From positions 372,001 to 436,000 of the forward strand of contig NZ_SLWB01000001.1 in assembly GCF_004340205.1 (NCBI RefSeq): a stretch of 64,000 bases of DNA, read 5' to 3'. Shown here piece by piece: positions 1 through 9,545 of the stretch; position 1 is the first letter of the stretch, and each line of letters opens with the position of its first letter. The notes under the pieces are model-generated. The model saw nothing but the letters and a program-made list of their open reading frames with translations. It made no database searches and was not told where the DNA came from. The translations under genes and the position numbers were made by a program. This DNA is from Acetobacteroides hydrogenigenes (GTDB lineage: Bacteria; Bacteroidota; Bacteroidia; Bacteroidales; ZOR0009).

Positions 1-1
1 G

Positions 2-214
2 ATTCTCGAAAAACTGTCTAAAAAATACGCCGGTAAAATCAACATCTACAAGGTCGATGTTGATGCAGAGCGCGATCTTGCAGCATCACATGGAATCCAA
101 AGTATTCCGACCATGTACTTTTACCCTAAAACAGGTCAACCTCAAGTTGTACAGGGGGCACTGGGCGAAGAACAGTTAGAGCAAGCAATTCAGCAGGTGC
201 TCCTATCGAAGTAA
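2..214 (+). CDS. Thioredoxin-like protein, C-terminal part (5' end outside window)
   Basis: Seventy codons are open from the window edge to TAA at 212-214. They read as the second half of a thioredoxin fold: a strand with VDVDAERDLA, then GIQSIPTMYFYP, where IPT carries the conserved cis-proline, and a final helix. Thioredoxins reduce protein disulfides through a CxxC motif, which would lie upstream of the window, so redox activity cannot be confirmed here. A strong terminator follows directly, so this is the last gene of its transcript. Confidence 0.85.
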   Translation: MLEKLSKKYAGKINIYKVDVDAERDLAASHGIQSIPTMYFYPKTGQPQVVQGALGEEQLEQAIQQVLLSK

Positions 215-237
215 GTATAGTGCTAGTTTTTAGATGT

Positions 238-268
238 AAAAAGGATGGATTCGCTCCATCCTTTTTTA
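238..268 (+). terminator. Rho-independent terminator after thioredoxin-like gene
   Basis: The stem AAGGATGGA / TCCATCCTT has a 5-nt loop (TTCGC) and is followed by a run of T. It lies about 25 nt after the stop codon. Confidence 0.85.
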
Positions 269-491
269 GCTTTTACACTGCCGAGAATCTACCGACATAC
301 ATGAACCTACCCTAAAAAAGCACTGTTAGTATAGTAGATTCGATGTAAAGTAGCCCCCCTTTCTTCCTTCCAAAACATTTTCTTTTGCCAGTAGGCGTAG
401 CCCCTTACTGCGCTTCGCTATCATAAAAATTCGTCCTTTTCAATTGCTACTCTTCACCGAAAAACAACAGAAACATCTAAAAAGTAGGGTA

Positions 492-1139
492 ATGAAAAGA
501 GGATGCAGCACTAAAGCACAGACACAAAAGACGAAATTGTTGAGGTTACTTGAACTTCTTGTCATATACGTTGCCGTTCCATTGCTCTTCTACTTAAAAT
601 ACATTCCCCTCCATCGACTCTTAACGCTATTTCTCGTATTTGGATACTGCCTAACGGTTCTTCTTATAAACCGAAATTTCAAGTGGAGCAGCTTTAGCCT
701 TGTTGGGTTTAGAGGATGGATATCATTGTTACTTAGGGTATCCATTGCAACACTAATAATACTAGCCCTTACCTATTTTATAATTCCCAACTATCTTTTT
801 GTGCTACCCTACAACAAGCCGATGTACTGGCTTGCCATCTTCTTGCTTTACCCGCTTTGGTCGGTTGTTCCCCAGGAACTCATTTACCGATCATTCTTCT
901 TTAACCGCTACAAGGTGCTTTTCCGCAACGAAAAAGTAATGGCGGTAGCAAGTGCGGCATTTTTTGCCTTTCTGCATATTGTATTCAACAACTGGATTGC
1001 AGTTCTATGCTCATTTACCATCGGGTTGCTTTGGAGTTTTGCCTACCTACGACACCGATCGCTTCTTGCAATTTCAGTAGAGCATTCCATCGTTGGCATT
1101 ATTCTTTTCGTTGTTGGACTTGGTATATTTTTCACCTAG
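492..1139 (+). CDS. CPBP-family intramembrane metalloprotease (CAAX protease-like)
   Basis: This is a hydrophobic protein of about 215 residues with several membrane segments. It carries the three motifs of the CPBP (Abi/CAAX protease) family: the glutamate-arginine motif in PQELIYRSFFF (an ExxxR form; many members have EExxxR), FAFLHIVFNNW with the FxxxH histidine, and a final histidine in SVEHSIVG. Members are membrane-embedded proteases; bacterial ones act in prenyl-protein processing, bacteriocin immunity or envelope maintenance, and the substrate here is unknown. The frame opens at a TTG at 444, but ATG 492 (MKRGCSTK) is preferred because the 16 upstream codons are not typical of the family. 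The stop abuts the ATG at 1140, so it is probably cotranscribed with the creatininase-like gene. Confidence 0.75.
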   Translation: MKRGCSTKAQTQKTKLLRLLELLVIYVAVPLLFYLKYIPLHRLLTLFLVFGYCLTVLLINRNFKWSSFSLVGFRGWISLLLRVSIATLIILALTYFIIPNYLFVLPYNKPMYWLAIFLLYPLWSVVPQELIYRSFFFNRYKVLFRNEKVMAVASAAFFAFLHIVFNNWIAVLCSFTIGLLWSFAYLRHRSLLAISVEHSIVGIILFVVGLGIFFT

Positions 1140-1949
1140 ATGAATATTTTTTTACAGCAAGAGGCTACCTTTGAAAAAAATCCATCCATGAGAAAAAGTT
1201 ACCGCTTAGTTCAGAAAAATTTCAGAGATCTTAAATCGGAGGTTGTTGATATTGCCATTCTACCTTGGGGAGCAACCGAGCCTCACGGATATCACTTACC
1301 TTACGGAACCGACTCCTACCAATCGGAAGAGGTAGCGGCATTATCCGCCGAACTTGCAGCAGAAAAGGGTGTAAACCCTCTGGTGCTCCCCGTCCTCCCT
1401 TTCGGAGTTCAGAATGAGGGACAACGAGAGCTGACAGGATGCATCAACCTTAGACCAACCACCCTGCTTACCATTTTAGACGACATCGCGGCTTCGCTAA
1501 TACGACAAGGAATACAAAGACTAATAATACTAAACAGCCATGGTGGAAACGACTTCCGTTTTGCCATCCGCGAACTCCAGCTAAAGCACCCAAATCTACT
1601 GATGGTTGCTGTTGACTGGTGGAGACATCCTATAATCCGCACCTTGGTTGATAATCCTGGCGATCATGCAGGCGCACTAGAAACCTGCGTAATGATGCAT
1701 CTTAAGCCCGAACTGGTAAGCCCAGAAACAGGAACAGGACGCAGCGTAGGCTTTAGCATTAAGGCTCTAAACGAAGGATGGGCATGGACACCCCGCAATT
1801 GGGCAGCGGTATCCGAAGATACGGGCATTGGAGACCCTCGCGGAACTACCCCTGAAACCGGGAAGATTGTCGTAGACAGGGTTGTAGCCGAAATTGCTGA
1901 ATTAATCGTAAAGCTGGTTAAAGAGGAAAATATTTACCAGAAACTATAA
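1140..1949 (+). CDS. Creatininase-family amidohydrolase
   Basis: A metal-dependent hydrolase of the creatininase family, whose members open cyclic or linear amide bonds (creatinine, formamide intermediates of cofactor pathways). The metal-binding pattern is intact: GATEPHGYHLPYGTD (Glu47, His49, His52, Asp58 from ATG 1140), NSHGGN in the middle and the GDHAGALET glutamate near residue 180. Length (269, or 253 from the alternative ATG at 1188, MRKSYRLVQ) fits the family. The first ATG directly follows the stop of the CPBP gene, while the second sits closer to the conserved domain edge; I cannot decide between them. The exact substrate is not shown by sequence or neighbours. Confidence 0.85.
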   Translation: MNIFLQQEATFEKNPSMRKSYRLVQKNFRDLKSEVVDIAILPWGATEPHGYHLPYGTDSYQSEEVAALSAELAAEKGVNPLVLPVLPFGVQNEGQRELTGCINLRPTTLLTILDDIAASLIRQGIQRLIILNSHGGNDFRFAIRELQLKHPNLLMVAVDWWRHPIIRTLVDNPGDHAGALETCVMMHLKPELVSPETGTGRSVGFSIKALNEGWAWTPRNWAAVSEDTGIGDPRGTTPETGKIVVDRVVAEIAELIVKLVKEENIYQKL

Positions 1950-1955
1950 GCCTAC

Positions 1956-1988
1956 AAAAATAGCCGCACGTTGTTGCGGCTATTTTTC
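1956..1988 (+). terminator. Rho-independent terminator after creatininase gene
   Basis: The stem AAATAGCCGCA / TGCGGCTATTT has a short loop and is followed by T-rich sequence. It ends the CPBP-creatininase pair. The 235 bp between here and the next gene hold no supportable gene. Confidence 0.8.
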
Positions 1989-2224
1989 TTTAATAGGAAA
2001 ACTCGCTGCCTACCTCAACAAAACACTCAACTATTGCAATTGCAACGAAACCTTTCTCAAGCGGAGAAAATATCTGCCACGACTTCAATGATGTCACTTA
2101 CTAAAAGAGTTTTCTGCATATTAAATATTTTGGCCATTGCCCTATTTTTCTTCTCTTCAAGCGTATCTTTCCGAATAAACCATTACATTTAACGTTTATT
2201 ATCAACTAACCTAAGTTAATCGTT

Positions 2225-5200
2225 ATGCTAAAGAGATTACTGGGAATAGTAGCGTTTGTGGGGCTTGCATCGGCTGTAATGGCCATCGATGATGCCCGTC
2301 TGCTACGCTATCCCGACATTAATGGAGACAAAATCGTATTCGTTTACGCCGGCGATATCTGGTCGGTAAATGCCAACGGAGGAGACGCCAAGCGCCTTAC
2401 CTCGCACGATGGGCTTGAACTTTTTCCTAAAATTTCGCCAGATGGAAAATGGATTGCCTTCTCGGCCGAGTACTCCGGCAGCCGGCAGATTTGGGTGATG
2501 CCATCAGAAGGTGGTACTGCTCGTCAGCTTACCTACTACAATTCGTATGGTGTTATGCCTCCCCGTGGTGGATACGACAATGTAGTGCTCGATTGGACAC
2601 CCGACAGCAAGCAGATCATGATTCGGGCTAACCGAACCCCTTTTGGCGAACGTAATGGTAAGTACTTCCTCGTTAGCCTCGATGGTGGCCTCGAGAAACC
2701 GCTTCCTATCATCAACGGTGGCTTTGCGGCACTATCGTCCGATGGCCAGCAGGTATGCTTCACCCCGGTAGATCGCGAGTTCCGCACCTGGAAGCGCTAT
2801 AAGGGAGGACGCGCCACCGAGCTGTGGACCTACAACCTGAAGGATAACACCTCCGAGCAGATCACCCACTTTGTTGGCACCGACCAGTGGCCAACCTGGT
2901 TTGGCGACAACATCTACTACGCCTCCGATCGCGATCTTAAGCTCAACATCTACCGCTACAACACCAAGACCAAGCAAAACGATCAGTTTACCTTCCACAA
3001 GGAGTTCGACGTGATGTGGCCATCGGGGCGTAACGGCCAGATCGCCTACGAAAACGGTGGATATCTTTATAAGTTGAATACAGCTACCGGCAAAAGCGAA
3101 AAGGTTACGGTGAACATCAACTTCGACAACACCAACCTGCTACCCTACTACAAAAATGTAAAAGAAGATATTCACAGCTACACCGTATCGCCAACAGGCA
3201 AACGGGCGCTCTTTGATGCTCGCGGCGATATCTTCTCGGTTCCTGCTGAGAATGGGGTGATCGAGAACCTTACCCAAACCCCCGATGCCCGCGAGATTTA
3301 CCCAACATGGTCGCCCAACGGCAAGTACATTGCCTACCACTCCGATGCAACCGGAGAGTACGAGGTTTACCTGCTCGAAAACAAGAAGGGCGCAACACCT
3401 CGCCAGATAACATCGGGCTCTAAGGCTTGGAAGTACGGCGCCGAGTGGTCGCCCAATAGCCGATACCTGGTGTACAGCGACCGCACGCTGAACCTTTTGC
3501 TCATCGACACTCAAACAGGAAAGCAGTCGGTAATCGACCACGCCGAAACCGATGAGATTACCACTTACGCTTTTTCGCCCGACTCGCAGTGGATAACCTA
3601 TACCAAGGAAGGCGGGAACGGGCAACCAACCGTTTGGGTATACAACGTAGCTAACGCCAAGGCCACCCAGCTGCTTAGCGCAACCTTTAGCAACGTGCAG
3701 CCCGTATTTAGCCGCTGCGGTAAGTTCATCTTCTTCGTATCGAACCGCGACTTTAACCTTGCCTTCTCGAGCTTCGAGTTCAACTACCTTTACAACAATG
3801 CTTCAAAAATCTATGCCGTTGCCCTCAGGAACGATGGATCGAAGCTGGTTAACGTCAAGAACGACGTAGAGGCAGTAGCCGAGGACAAGAAGGCCGAAGA
3901 GCCCAAGAAGGCTGGCAAGGCTAAGACCGATGCTCCAAAAAAGGAGGATGGCGTATCGGTATCCATCGACTTTGACGGCATTGACAACCGCGTGATGGCC
4001 TTGCCTATGGATGCCGCCGATTACAACATCGTCGGAAGCGTTGATGGTGGGCTTCTATACACCGCAAAGAATAAGCTGATGCGCTACAGCATAGCCGACG
4101 AAAAGTCCGAAGAGATCATGGATGGAGCCGGATCGGCTATCTCAACTGCCGATGGTAAAATGTTCCTATACCGCTCTAAGGGCGACTTTGGCATTGCGAA
4201 GGTTACCCCTGGTCAAAAGGCTGGTGCCGGAAAGCTCAACCTCGAGAAGCTGGAGCTAAAGATTTTCCCTCGTCAGGAGTGGAATCAGATATACACCGAT
4301 GCTTGGCGCATCTTCCGCGACTACTTCTACGTATCGAACCTACATGGGGTAGACTGGAATGCCGTTAAGGAGAGATATGGAGCGCTGGTTCCATACGCGC
4401 CTAGCCGTTTCGACCTCGACTACATCTTAAACGAGGTGGTATCGGAAGCTAACGCCGGGCATGCCTACGTGGATTGGGGCGATATCAAGCGCGTAAAGCG
4501 GGTTGAAACTGGCCTACTTGGTGCGCAGCTGGTTGCCGATGACGCTACCGGACGCTACAAGATCGCTAAGATCTACCAGGGCGAGAACTGGAACCCCGAA
4601 CGCCGCTCGCCGCTTACCGAGCAGGGCGTAGACGTTAAGGAGGACGACTACCTCATCAGCATCAACGGAAAGGATATTACCACCAAGGTTAACCCATACG
4701 AATACCTGGAGAATCTTGCCAACGTTAATGTCGAAATCGCCGTTAGCGCTACCGGAAACCTCTCGGGCGTGCGCACCTCAACCATAAAGCCTATCGAAAG
4801 CGAGCTCGAGCTGATGCACCTCGACTGGGTAAACCAGCGCAGGGCAATGGTGGATAAGCTTTCGGGGGGTCGCATTGGCTATATCTACCTGCCCAATACC
4901 GCCATCGAGGGTAACCGCGAGCTGCACCGCGGCATGTACGCCTACAACGATAAGGAGGCGCTTGTTATCGACGACCGCTACAACGGCGGTGGGTTTATTC
5001 CCGACCGTATGATCGAGATGATCGGACGTCGTAACCTGGTGTACTGGTACCGCAACGGCCTAAAGCCAATGAAAACACCCGGGGTTGCGCACAATGGGCC
5101 TAAGGTAATGCTCATCAACGGCTACTCATCGTCGGGTGGCGATGCGCTACCTTACTTCTTCCGCAAGACGGGCCAGGGTAAGCTTATCGGAACCCGCACA

Positions 5201-5494
5201 TGGGGCGGTTTGGTAGGCATCAGCGGTAACGCTAGGCTGCTTGATGGTGGCTCGCTCTCCGTTCCTCGCTTCGGCATCTACGACGAAAATGGTCAGTGGA
5301 TTGTTGAAGGCGAAGGCGTATCGCCCGACATCGAGGTGGTTGATCGTCCCGAAAAGCTGGCCAAGGGCGAAGACCCTTGCATCGAACGTGCCGTAGAGGA
5401 GCTGCTAAAGGAGCTTAGCGCTAATCCGGTAAAGAAGGTAACGCCTCCTGCCGCTCCCGATAGAAGCAAGTGGATTGAAAAGGAGATCAAGTAG
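2225..5494 (+). CDS. Tricorn-type protease homologue (S41 family), secreted
   Basis: A 1089-residue protein with a cleavable signal peptide (about residues 1-20, ending AVMA). The N-terminal half carries WD/TolB-like beta-propeller repeats (SPDGKWIAF, SPNGKYIAYHS, SPNSRYLVYS, SPDSQWITYT). A Lys/Glu/Ala-rich linker lies near 550-575. The C-terminal half has a tricorn core, a PDZ-like segment and the S41 catalytic part. Likely catalytic residues are His746 in NAGHAYVDWGD and Ser970 in GYSSSGGDALPYF. Archaeal tricorn trims proteasome peptides in the cytoplasm; the signal peptide places this version in the periplasm or envelope, where it probably degrades oligopeptides. Length matches tricorn. 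It stands alone and is followed by a hairpin at 5517-5553. Confidence 0.9.
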   Translation: MLKRLLGIVAFVGLASAVMAIDDARLLRYPDINGDKIVFVYAGDIWSVNANGGDAKRLTSHDGLELFPKISPDGKWIAFSAEYSGSRQIWVMPSEGGTARQLTYYNSYGVMPPRGGYDNVVLDWTPDSKQIMIRANRTPFGERNGKYFLVSLDGGLEKPLPIINGGFAALSSDGQQVCFTPVDREFRTWKRYKGGRATELWTYNLKDNTSEQITHFVGTDQWPTWFGDNIYYASDRDLKLNIYRYNTKTKQNDQFTFHKEFDVMWPSGRNGQIAYENGGYLYKLNTATGKSEKVTVNINFDNTNLLPYYKNVKEDIHSYTVSPTGKRALFDARGDIFSVPAENGVIENLTQTPDAREIYPTWSPNGKYIAYHSDATGEYEVYLLENKKGATPRQITSGSKAWKYGAEWSPNSRYLVYSDRTLNLLLIDTQTGKQSVIDHAETDEITTYAFSPDSQWITYTKEGGNGQPTVWVYNVANAKATQLLSATFSNVQPVFSRCGKFIFFVSNRDFNLAFSSFEFNYLYNNASKIYAVALRNDGSKLVNVKNDVEAVAEDKKAEEPKKAGKAKTDAPKKEDGVSVSIDFDGIDNRVMALPMDAADYNIVGSVDGGLLYTAKNKLMRYSIADEKSEEIMDGAGSAISTADGKMFLYRSKGDFGIAKVTPGQKAGAGKLNLEKLELKIFPRQEWNQIYTDAWRIFRDYFYVSNLHGVDWNAVKERYGALVPYAPSRFDLDYILNEVVSEANAGHAYVDWGDIKRVKRVETGLLGAQLVADDATGRYKIAKIYQGENWNPERRSPLTEQGVDVKEDDYLISINGKDITTKVNPYEYLENLANVNVEIAVSATGNLSGVRTSTIKPIESELELMHLDWVNQRRAMVDKLSGGRIGYIYLPNTAIEGNRELHRGMYAYNDKEALVIDDRYNGGGFIPDRMIEMIGRRNLVYWYRNGLKPMKTPGVAHNGPKVMLINGYSSSGGDALPYFFRKTGQGKLIGTRTWGGLVGISGNARLLDGGSLSVPRFGIYDENGQWIVEGEGVSPDIEVVDRPEKLAKGEDPCIERAVEELLKELSANPVKKVTPPAAPDRSKWIEKEIK

Positions 5495-5516
5495 GAAATT
5501 TCTTTCTGAGAATATA

Positions 5517-5553
5517 GGCCTGACAGGTTTTCGAAACCGGTCAGGCCTTTTCG
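5517..5553 (+). terminator. Hairpin/terminator of the CCTGACAGG palindrome family
   Basis: GGCCTGACAGGTTTTC pairs imperfectly with GAAACCGGTCAGGCC and is followed by TTTTCG. It can end the tricorn transcript. Its arms resemble the palindrome at 10442-10473 and, more weakly, 57472-57502, so it may belong to a dispersed hairpin family. The rest of the gap to 5788 (about 235 bp) holds no recognisable gene. Confidence 0.65.
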
Positions 5554-5788
5554 TTTGAATTAATCGTAAAGCGGGTAATGTCGGAGAGCATCTACCCAAA
5601 GCTGTAGGACCTGCAACCACTGGCCTTTTAGTGCGGCTAGAGGCTGTGCTAAAACTAAGTTAGGAGCCCGCCCGCTACTTATGTTTGATTCATTTGCAAA
5701 ATGCACAGAGCCTCGTACGTTTATTGTATGGTAAACGGGGAGAAGCCCGATAAATGTGCTTTTATTGTAATTACCACTTAACAAACAT

Positions 5789-8700
5789 TTACACTAAATT
5801 CATATTTAATTTATTCAACTCTTTAAAATATTGCTGATTTAACCAAATATGTTTATCTCCAACTGCTGTAAACCGAAATTTTGCTCGTGTTAATGCAACA
5901 TTCAACAGATTTGGCTTACTTGAAGCCCAACGTGCGGCTCCTTTGGTATTTCCATCAAGTCCTAAGCACATAATTACACCATCCGCTTGTTTACCTTGAA
6001 ATGTATGAACGGTACCAACGTGTGATTTTAGCCAAACTCCCATTTCTTTCATTAAACCGTTATCTATATCAGGAATATATTTCTTTATTGTATTGAGAAG
6101 CGGATAAAATAAGAATTTACTCATCTTATAACTTATCTCGCTAAACGGAGTAATAACAAAAACATCAGGAAATCCTTTACAAACATTAATCTCATCAATC
6201 AGCATTTTTTTTATAATCTCAGCTTGTTCCTTGACAAAATGCCGACCTTCGACTATACCCTCGCAATGAATAAACGAATTTTCAAGTTTTACATTAATTA
6301 CATTAGGCTTAAATGTTGCAGAATACATTGTATTACCATAGGCAATAGAATTTGCAATATCGAACATGGGACTTAAACACCTCCTATGAACCCTTAAAGG
6401 CATTCCAACCCAAATATTATCAGAATTTGAACTTAGATAAGTACCCCATGGATTAACTCTATCCGCCATTGTTTGAACGGACAACTCTGAATTTACATTG
6501 GTACTATCTAACTCAAAGTAGCTACTTATATTATTTATCAAACTTTTTGGGATAGTAACGACGGGTTCTATTTGGAAAGGATCTCCTACAATGACCACAC
6601 GTTTTGATCGCCATATTGCTCCGATAGCTGCTTGTGGTACTGCTTGTCCTGCTTCATCAATAAATAGCCAAGGTAAATCTTCCTTTCCCAAATCTCTAAA
6701 CATTCTTTGCACCGAAGCGAATGTAGATGACACAACTGGGATTACTAAGAAAAATGTATCCCACATAGCCTTGACAACATTCTGAGAAAGATTTATTTCC
6801 CCTTTTAAATATTCAAAGAAGGCTGCTAATGTTGTAAATATTCTATTCGATTCAGAGTTTGCATGTAAAATAAACTGCTCATTCAAATTCAGAGAAAGTA
6901 TAAATAACTCTGACTGTAATTCCTTTAGCTTACTTGAATACCAAGGACACGCCTGTTGTGATTCTTTGGACTCTATGTTATCCCAAAAGTTATCATCAGC
7001 ATAATTTTGACCCAATTCTTCTCTCGCTTTACTTGTTAACTCTTTTAGAGAGTTGAATCTTGGAATAATCAAGGCGAGTTCTGAAAGAACAGCCTGATGC
7101 TGCAATTTTACTTCGCCTAATAGCGCCTCTTTTTTCTGCAATTCAGCCAAAGCACGCTTACATTCTTCGGTAACGGTGGTGTATTGTTTGAAAGCGACTT
7201 GAAGAGATTGTTTGTACTCGTTTCGTAATGTTCGATTAAACCAATAGACAAAGAAGTTCGGTCTGTTCTGTTGAATAATTGAAAGTTCGCTCAAAGCATC
7301 TCTTTTTCGCTCATCAAACGTCGAAACAATCTCTTTTTGCTTTTCAGCCTTATGCCGAATATCTACCAATTCACGCTCCTTTTCAGCAAGCCTACCTTCC
7401 AATTCATCTTTAGCAATGGATACACGAACAAACTCGCGGTACTCGCATCTGTAAGTTTCAAGTTTTTGCTTTTCACAAGTAACCTCTTCTAGCTTTTGAT
7501 TAAATTCCTTGACAACCCTATCCCAACTTAAACCATCAATTCCCTTACTTGCCTTTAATGTCTCTTGCAAATCAATGGTATCTTTATTGAACCACAATTT
7601 GGAGACTAATTCAGTTCTATTTAGCTTATTTCCCAACACAGCAGAAATCAAGCCCCAATTCTCATTACTAATACATCTTTCGGCCACTTTTCGGAAGTAG
7701 GCAACTTGCTGAGAATATGGCGCAACTTCTCCTTTGAGTGGTAACTCCTTTGAGATATTTTCAACAGCACCATTGTTTGAGGACGTTACTACGATTCCCG
7801 CATCAATGATAGTTTCGTCGGGAATGTATACCCATGCAGTAAAACTATCACTGACCTTCACTTGACGAAGTTTCTTAAACGCATCCACTGGGTTTTCATA
7901 TTTCGAAAGCGCTTTTGCTCTTTTTACAATTATTGGTGCAATAAGATCCCTTAACAGGGTTGTTTTCCCGGTTCCAGGAGGACCGTTTACAGAAAAAAGT
8001 CCCGTTTGATTAGGATTGGCAAGATTATTAAAGATACTGTTGACTGCAAATTGCTGCATTAAACTGAGAGTATACTTTGAAGGCCAACATCCATCGGGGA
8101 TATTTAATGGTGAAAGAGATTTCTTTACTTCACTTACGTCCTTAATAACATCGTGCCTTCCCCCCTTTTTATTTAAACTGCCATTCAAGTAGTCTGTAAA
8201 GGCTTTTGGTAGAATACCATTATCTATGTTTGAAATGACGTTCTCAAGATCTTCAGTATAAAAGCTGTTAAGAATCTCCGCATTTGAATTTTCCTTTGCT
8301 GAAATGTATACCTCTTCGCACTTGAAAAATATCTTTTTATCGGGCTTAATGGACCATCCACATAGAGATTCAATCCGATTTTCTATTTCTTTGAGTGTGC
8401 CATATTGTATTGGCTGCAGTTCGTTTAATAGTTCTCCCTCTTCATTAATATTAACAGTATTAAAGACATACTCAAACTCAGCAAAAAGTATCTCTTTTAT
8501 ACGCTCAAATGGATTTGACCAACTATTTGAATCTATATTTCCTTTCTCTAACTGGGATAAAGCCCAAGGTAATGTTGAAATGCCTAGAGAATCATTTTTA
8601 TAAAATCCGTTGCTATCAAGTTTTAGTGCTGCAAAACAAATCCTACTATTCTTTTCATTTTCGTCCCTATCCTTATCGTCAAAAAAATCCTTCACAAAAT

Positions 8701-8890
8701 CAGTAACATGAAAAGAGTCAAAAACGCCTAGATATATTGTATATTCAATTGTTTTCTGCTTATCCTTAGCACTAATTGGCGTAGTCCATGGTACTTTAGC
8801 ATTGAGTTCTCCACTCTCTTTAGGCAAAGAAGCAGGAATGAAATATTCCAGTTTGTGCCAACACGACAATATCTTTTTGTATTCTTTCAT
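5789..8890 (-). CDS. Superfamily 1 DNA/RNA helicase with coiled-coil insert (Upf1/COG1112-like)
   Basis: A 1033-residue protein. Residues 1-290 form an N-terminal region I do not recognise. Walker A is GPPGTGKT at 303-310. A long charged, coiled-coil-like segment of about 200 residues interrupts the first RecA domain (from about 470, rich in EKQKLE, KDELEGRLAEKERE). Then come Walker B in LFIDEAGQAVPQ, motif III in VVIVGDPFQIEPV, and the C-terminal motifs VHTFQGKQADGVI and LNVALTRAKFRF. This layout is that of Upf1/Dna2-like SF1B helicases, not UvrD. Codon use is much richer in A/T than the flanking genes and the gene stands alone beside a tandem array, which suggests acquisition. Relatives include helicases of phage-defence systems, but no partner is visible, so a defence role is only inference. 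Confidence 0.8.
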   Translation of the reverse strand: MKEYKKILSCWHKLEYFIPASLPKESGELNAKVPWTTPISAKDKQKTIEYTIYLGVFDSFHVTDFVKDFFDDKDRDENEKNSRICFAALKLDSNGFYKNDSLGISTLPWALSQLEKGNIDSNSWSNPFERIKEILFAEFEYVFNTVNINEEGELLNELQPIQYGTLKEIENRIESLCGWSIKPDKKIFFKCEEVYISAKENSNAEILNSFYTEDLENVISNIDNGILPKAFTDYLNGSLNKKGGRHDVIKDVSEVKKSLSPLNIPDGCWPSKYTLSLMQQFAVNSIFNNLANPNQTGLFSVNGPPGTGKTTLLRDLIAPIIVKRAKALSKYENPVDAFKKLRQVKVSDSFTAWVYIPDETIIDAGIVVTSSNNGAVENISKELPLKGEVAPYSQQVAYFRKVAERCISNENWGLISAVLGNKLNRTELVSKLWFNKDTIDLQETLKASKGIDGLSWDRVVKEFNQKLEEVTCEKQKLETYRCEYREFVRVSIAKDELEGRLAEKERELVDIRHKAEKQKEIVSTFDERKRDALSELSIIQQNRPNFFVYWFNRTLRNEYKQSLQVAFKQYTTVTEECKRALAELQKKEALLGEVKLQHQAVLSELALIIPRFNSLKELTSKAREELGQNYADDNFWDNIESKESQQACPWYSSKLKELQSELFILSLNLNEQFILHANSESNRIFTTLAAFFEYLKGEINLSQNVVKAMWDTFFLVIPVVSSTFASVQRMFRDLGKEDLPWLFIDEAGQAVPQAAIGAIWRSKRVVIVGDPFQIEPVVTIPKSLINNISSYFELDSTNVNSELSVQTMADRVNPWGTYLSSNSDNIWVGMPLRVHRRCLSPMFDIANSIAYGNTMYSATFKPNVINVKLENSFIHCEGIVEGRHFVKEQAEIIKKMLIDEINVCKGFPDVFVITPFSEISYKMSKFLFYPLLNTIKKYIPDIDNGLMKEMGVWLKSHVGTVHTFQGKQADGVIMCLGLDGNTKGAARWASSKPNLLNVALTRAKFRFTAVGDKHIWLNQQYFKELNKLNMNLV

Positions 8891-9037
8891 TACTAGATTT
8901 TATTTAAATCTGATTTTACCCAACATAATTCTCTGCTTGCCAATTTTTAAACACAAGTTCTAGGCTAATCGAAACCTGCAACTTCAACTTTACTAATAAG
9001 CAGTCTACAAACCGCAATCAAAAGTAGCAAAAAACAA

Positions 9038-9062
9038 AGCGCAGCCAAGGTTGGCTGCGCTT
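9038..9062. repeat. Perfect inverted repeat (hairpin)
   Basis: AAGCGCAGCCA and TGGCTGCGCTT are perfect arms around a loop of about 3 nt. On the minus strand the hairpin is followed by a T-rich run, so it could terminate minus-strand transcription crossing the array next to it, but no minus-strand gene lies upstream. Confidence 0.7.
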
Positions 9063-9134
9063 ATGTATGGTTCTTTTGCTTTTGTATTTATCGCCGGTCG
9101 AAAACCGCTACTTAAGAAGTCTATCGAAGCCGTT

Positions 9135-9433
9135 GCACCCCTGTAAGTGGTTCGCCGAAGTCTGGCGGAGCAATTACACCCCTGTAAGTGGTTCGCCGAA
9201 GTTCGGTGGAGCAATTACACCCCTGTAAGTGGTTCGCCGAAGTTCGGTGGAGCAATTACACCCCTGTAAGCGGTTCGCCGAAGTCTGGTGAAGCAATTAC
9301 ACCCCTGTAAGCGGTTCGCCGGAGTTCGGCGGAGCAATTACACCCCTGTAAGTGGTTCGCCGGAGTCTGGTGGAGCAATTACACCCCTGTAAGCGGTTCG
9401 CCGGAGTCTGGTGGAGCAATTACACCCCTGTAA
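9135..9433. repeat. Intergenic tandem array, 41-bp period, 7 units plus a partial eighth
   Basis: The segment ACACCCCTGTAA recurs at 9135, 9176, 9217, 9258, 9299, 9340, 9381 and 9422, exactly 41 bp apart. Each unit also contains GGTTCGCCG, then a short arm and AGCAATT. Units differ at a few third-party positions (AAGTGG/AAGCGG; CCGAAGTTCGG, CCGAAGTCTGG, CCGGAGTTCGG). The centre of each unit can fold into a small hairpin. The 41-bp period is not a multiple of three, so it is not a coding repeat; no unique spacers occur, so it is not CRISPR. It lies between the divergent helicase and DUF6261-like genes. Confidence 0.95.
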
Positions 9434-9545
9434 CAACCATACATTTATTTTTTTTCAAAAAAAGATGCATATCATTTGGATTACTTTAATGTTATTTTCA
9501 TTATTTTAGCATTTGTATTGTAAAACTCAAAAAAAACTAAAGACT

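Noticed and set aside
1971-2192. A 73-residue open frame before the tricorn gene
   Set aside because: Starts within the terminator hairpin of the previous gene and has no family resemblance.
9135-9433. Possible CRISPR array
   Set aside because: The whole 41-bp period repeats, with no unique spacers between constant repeats, and no cas genes are near. The same holds for 48666-48923 and 56249-56542.
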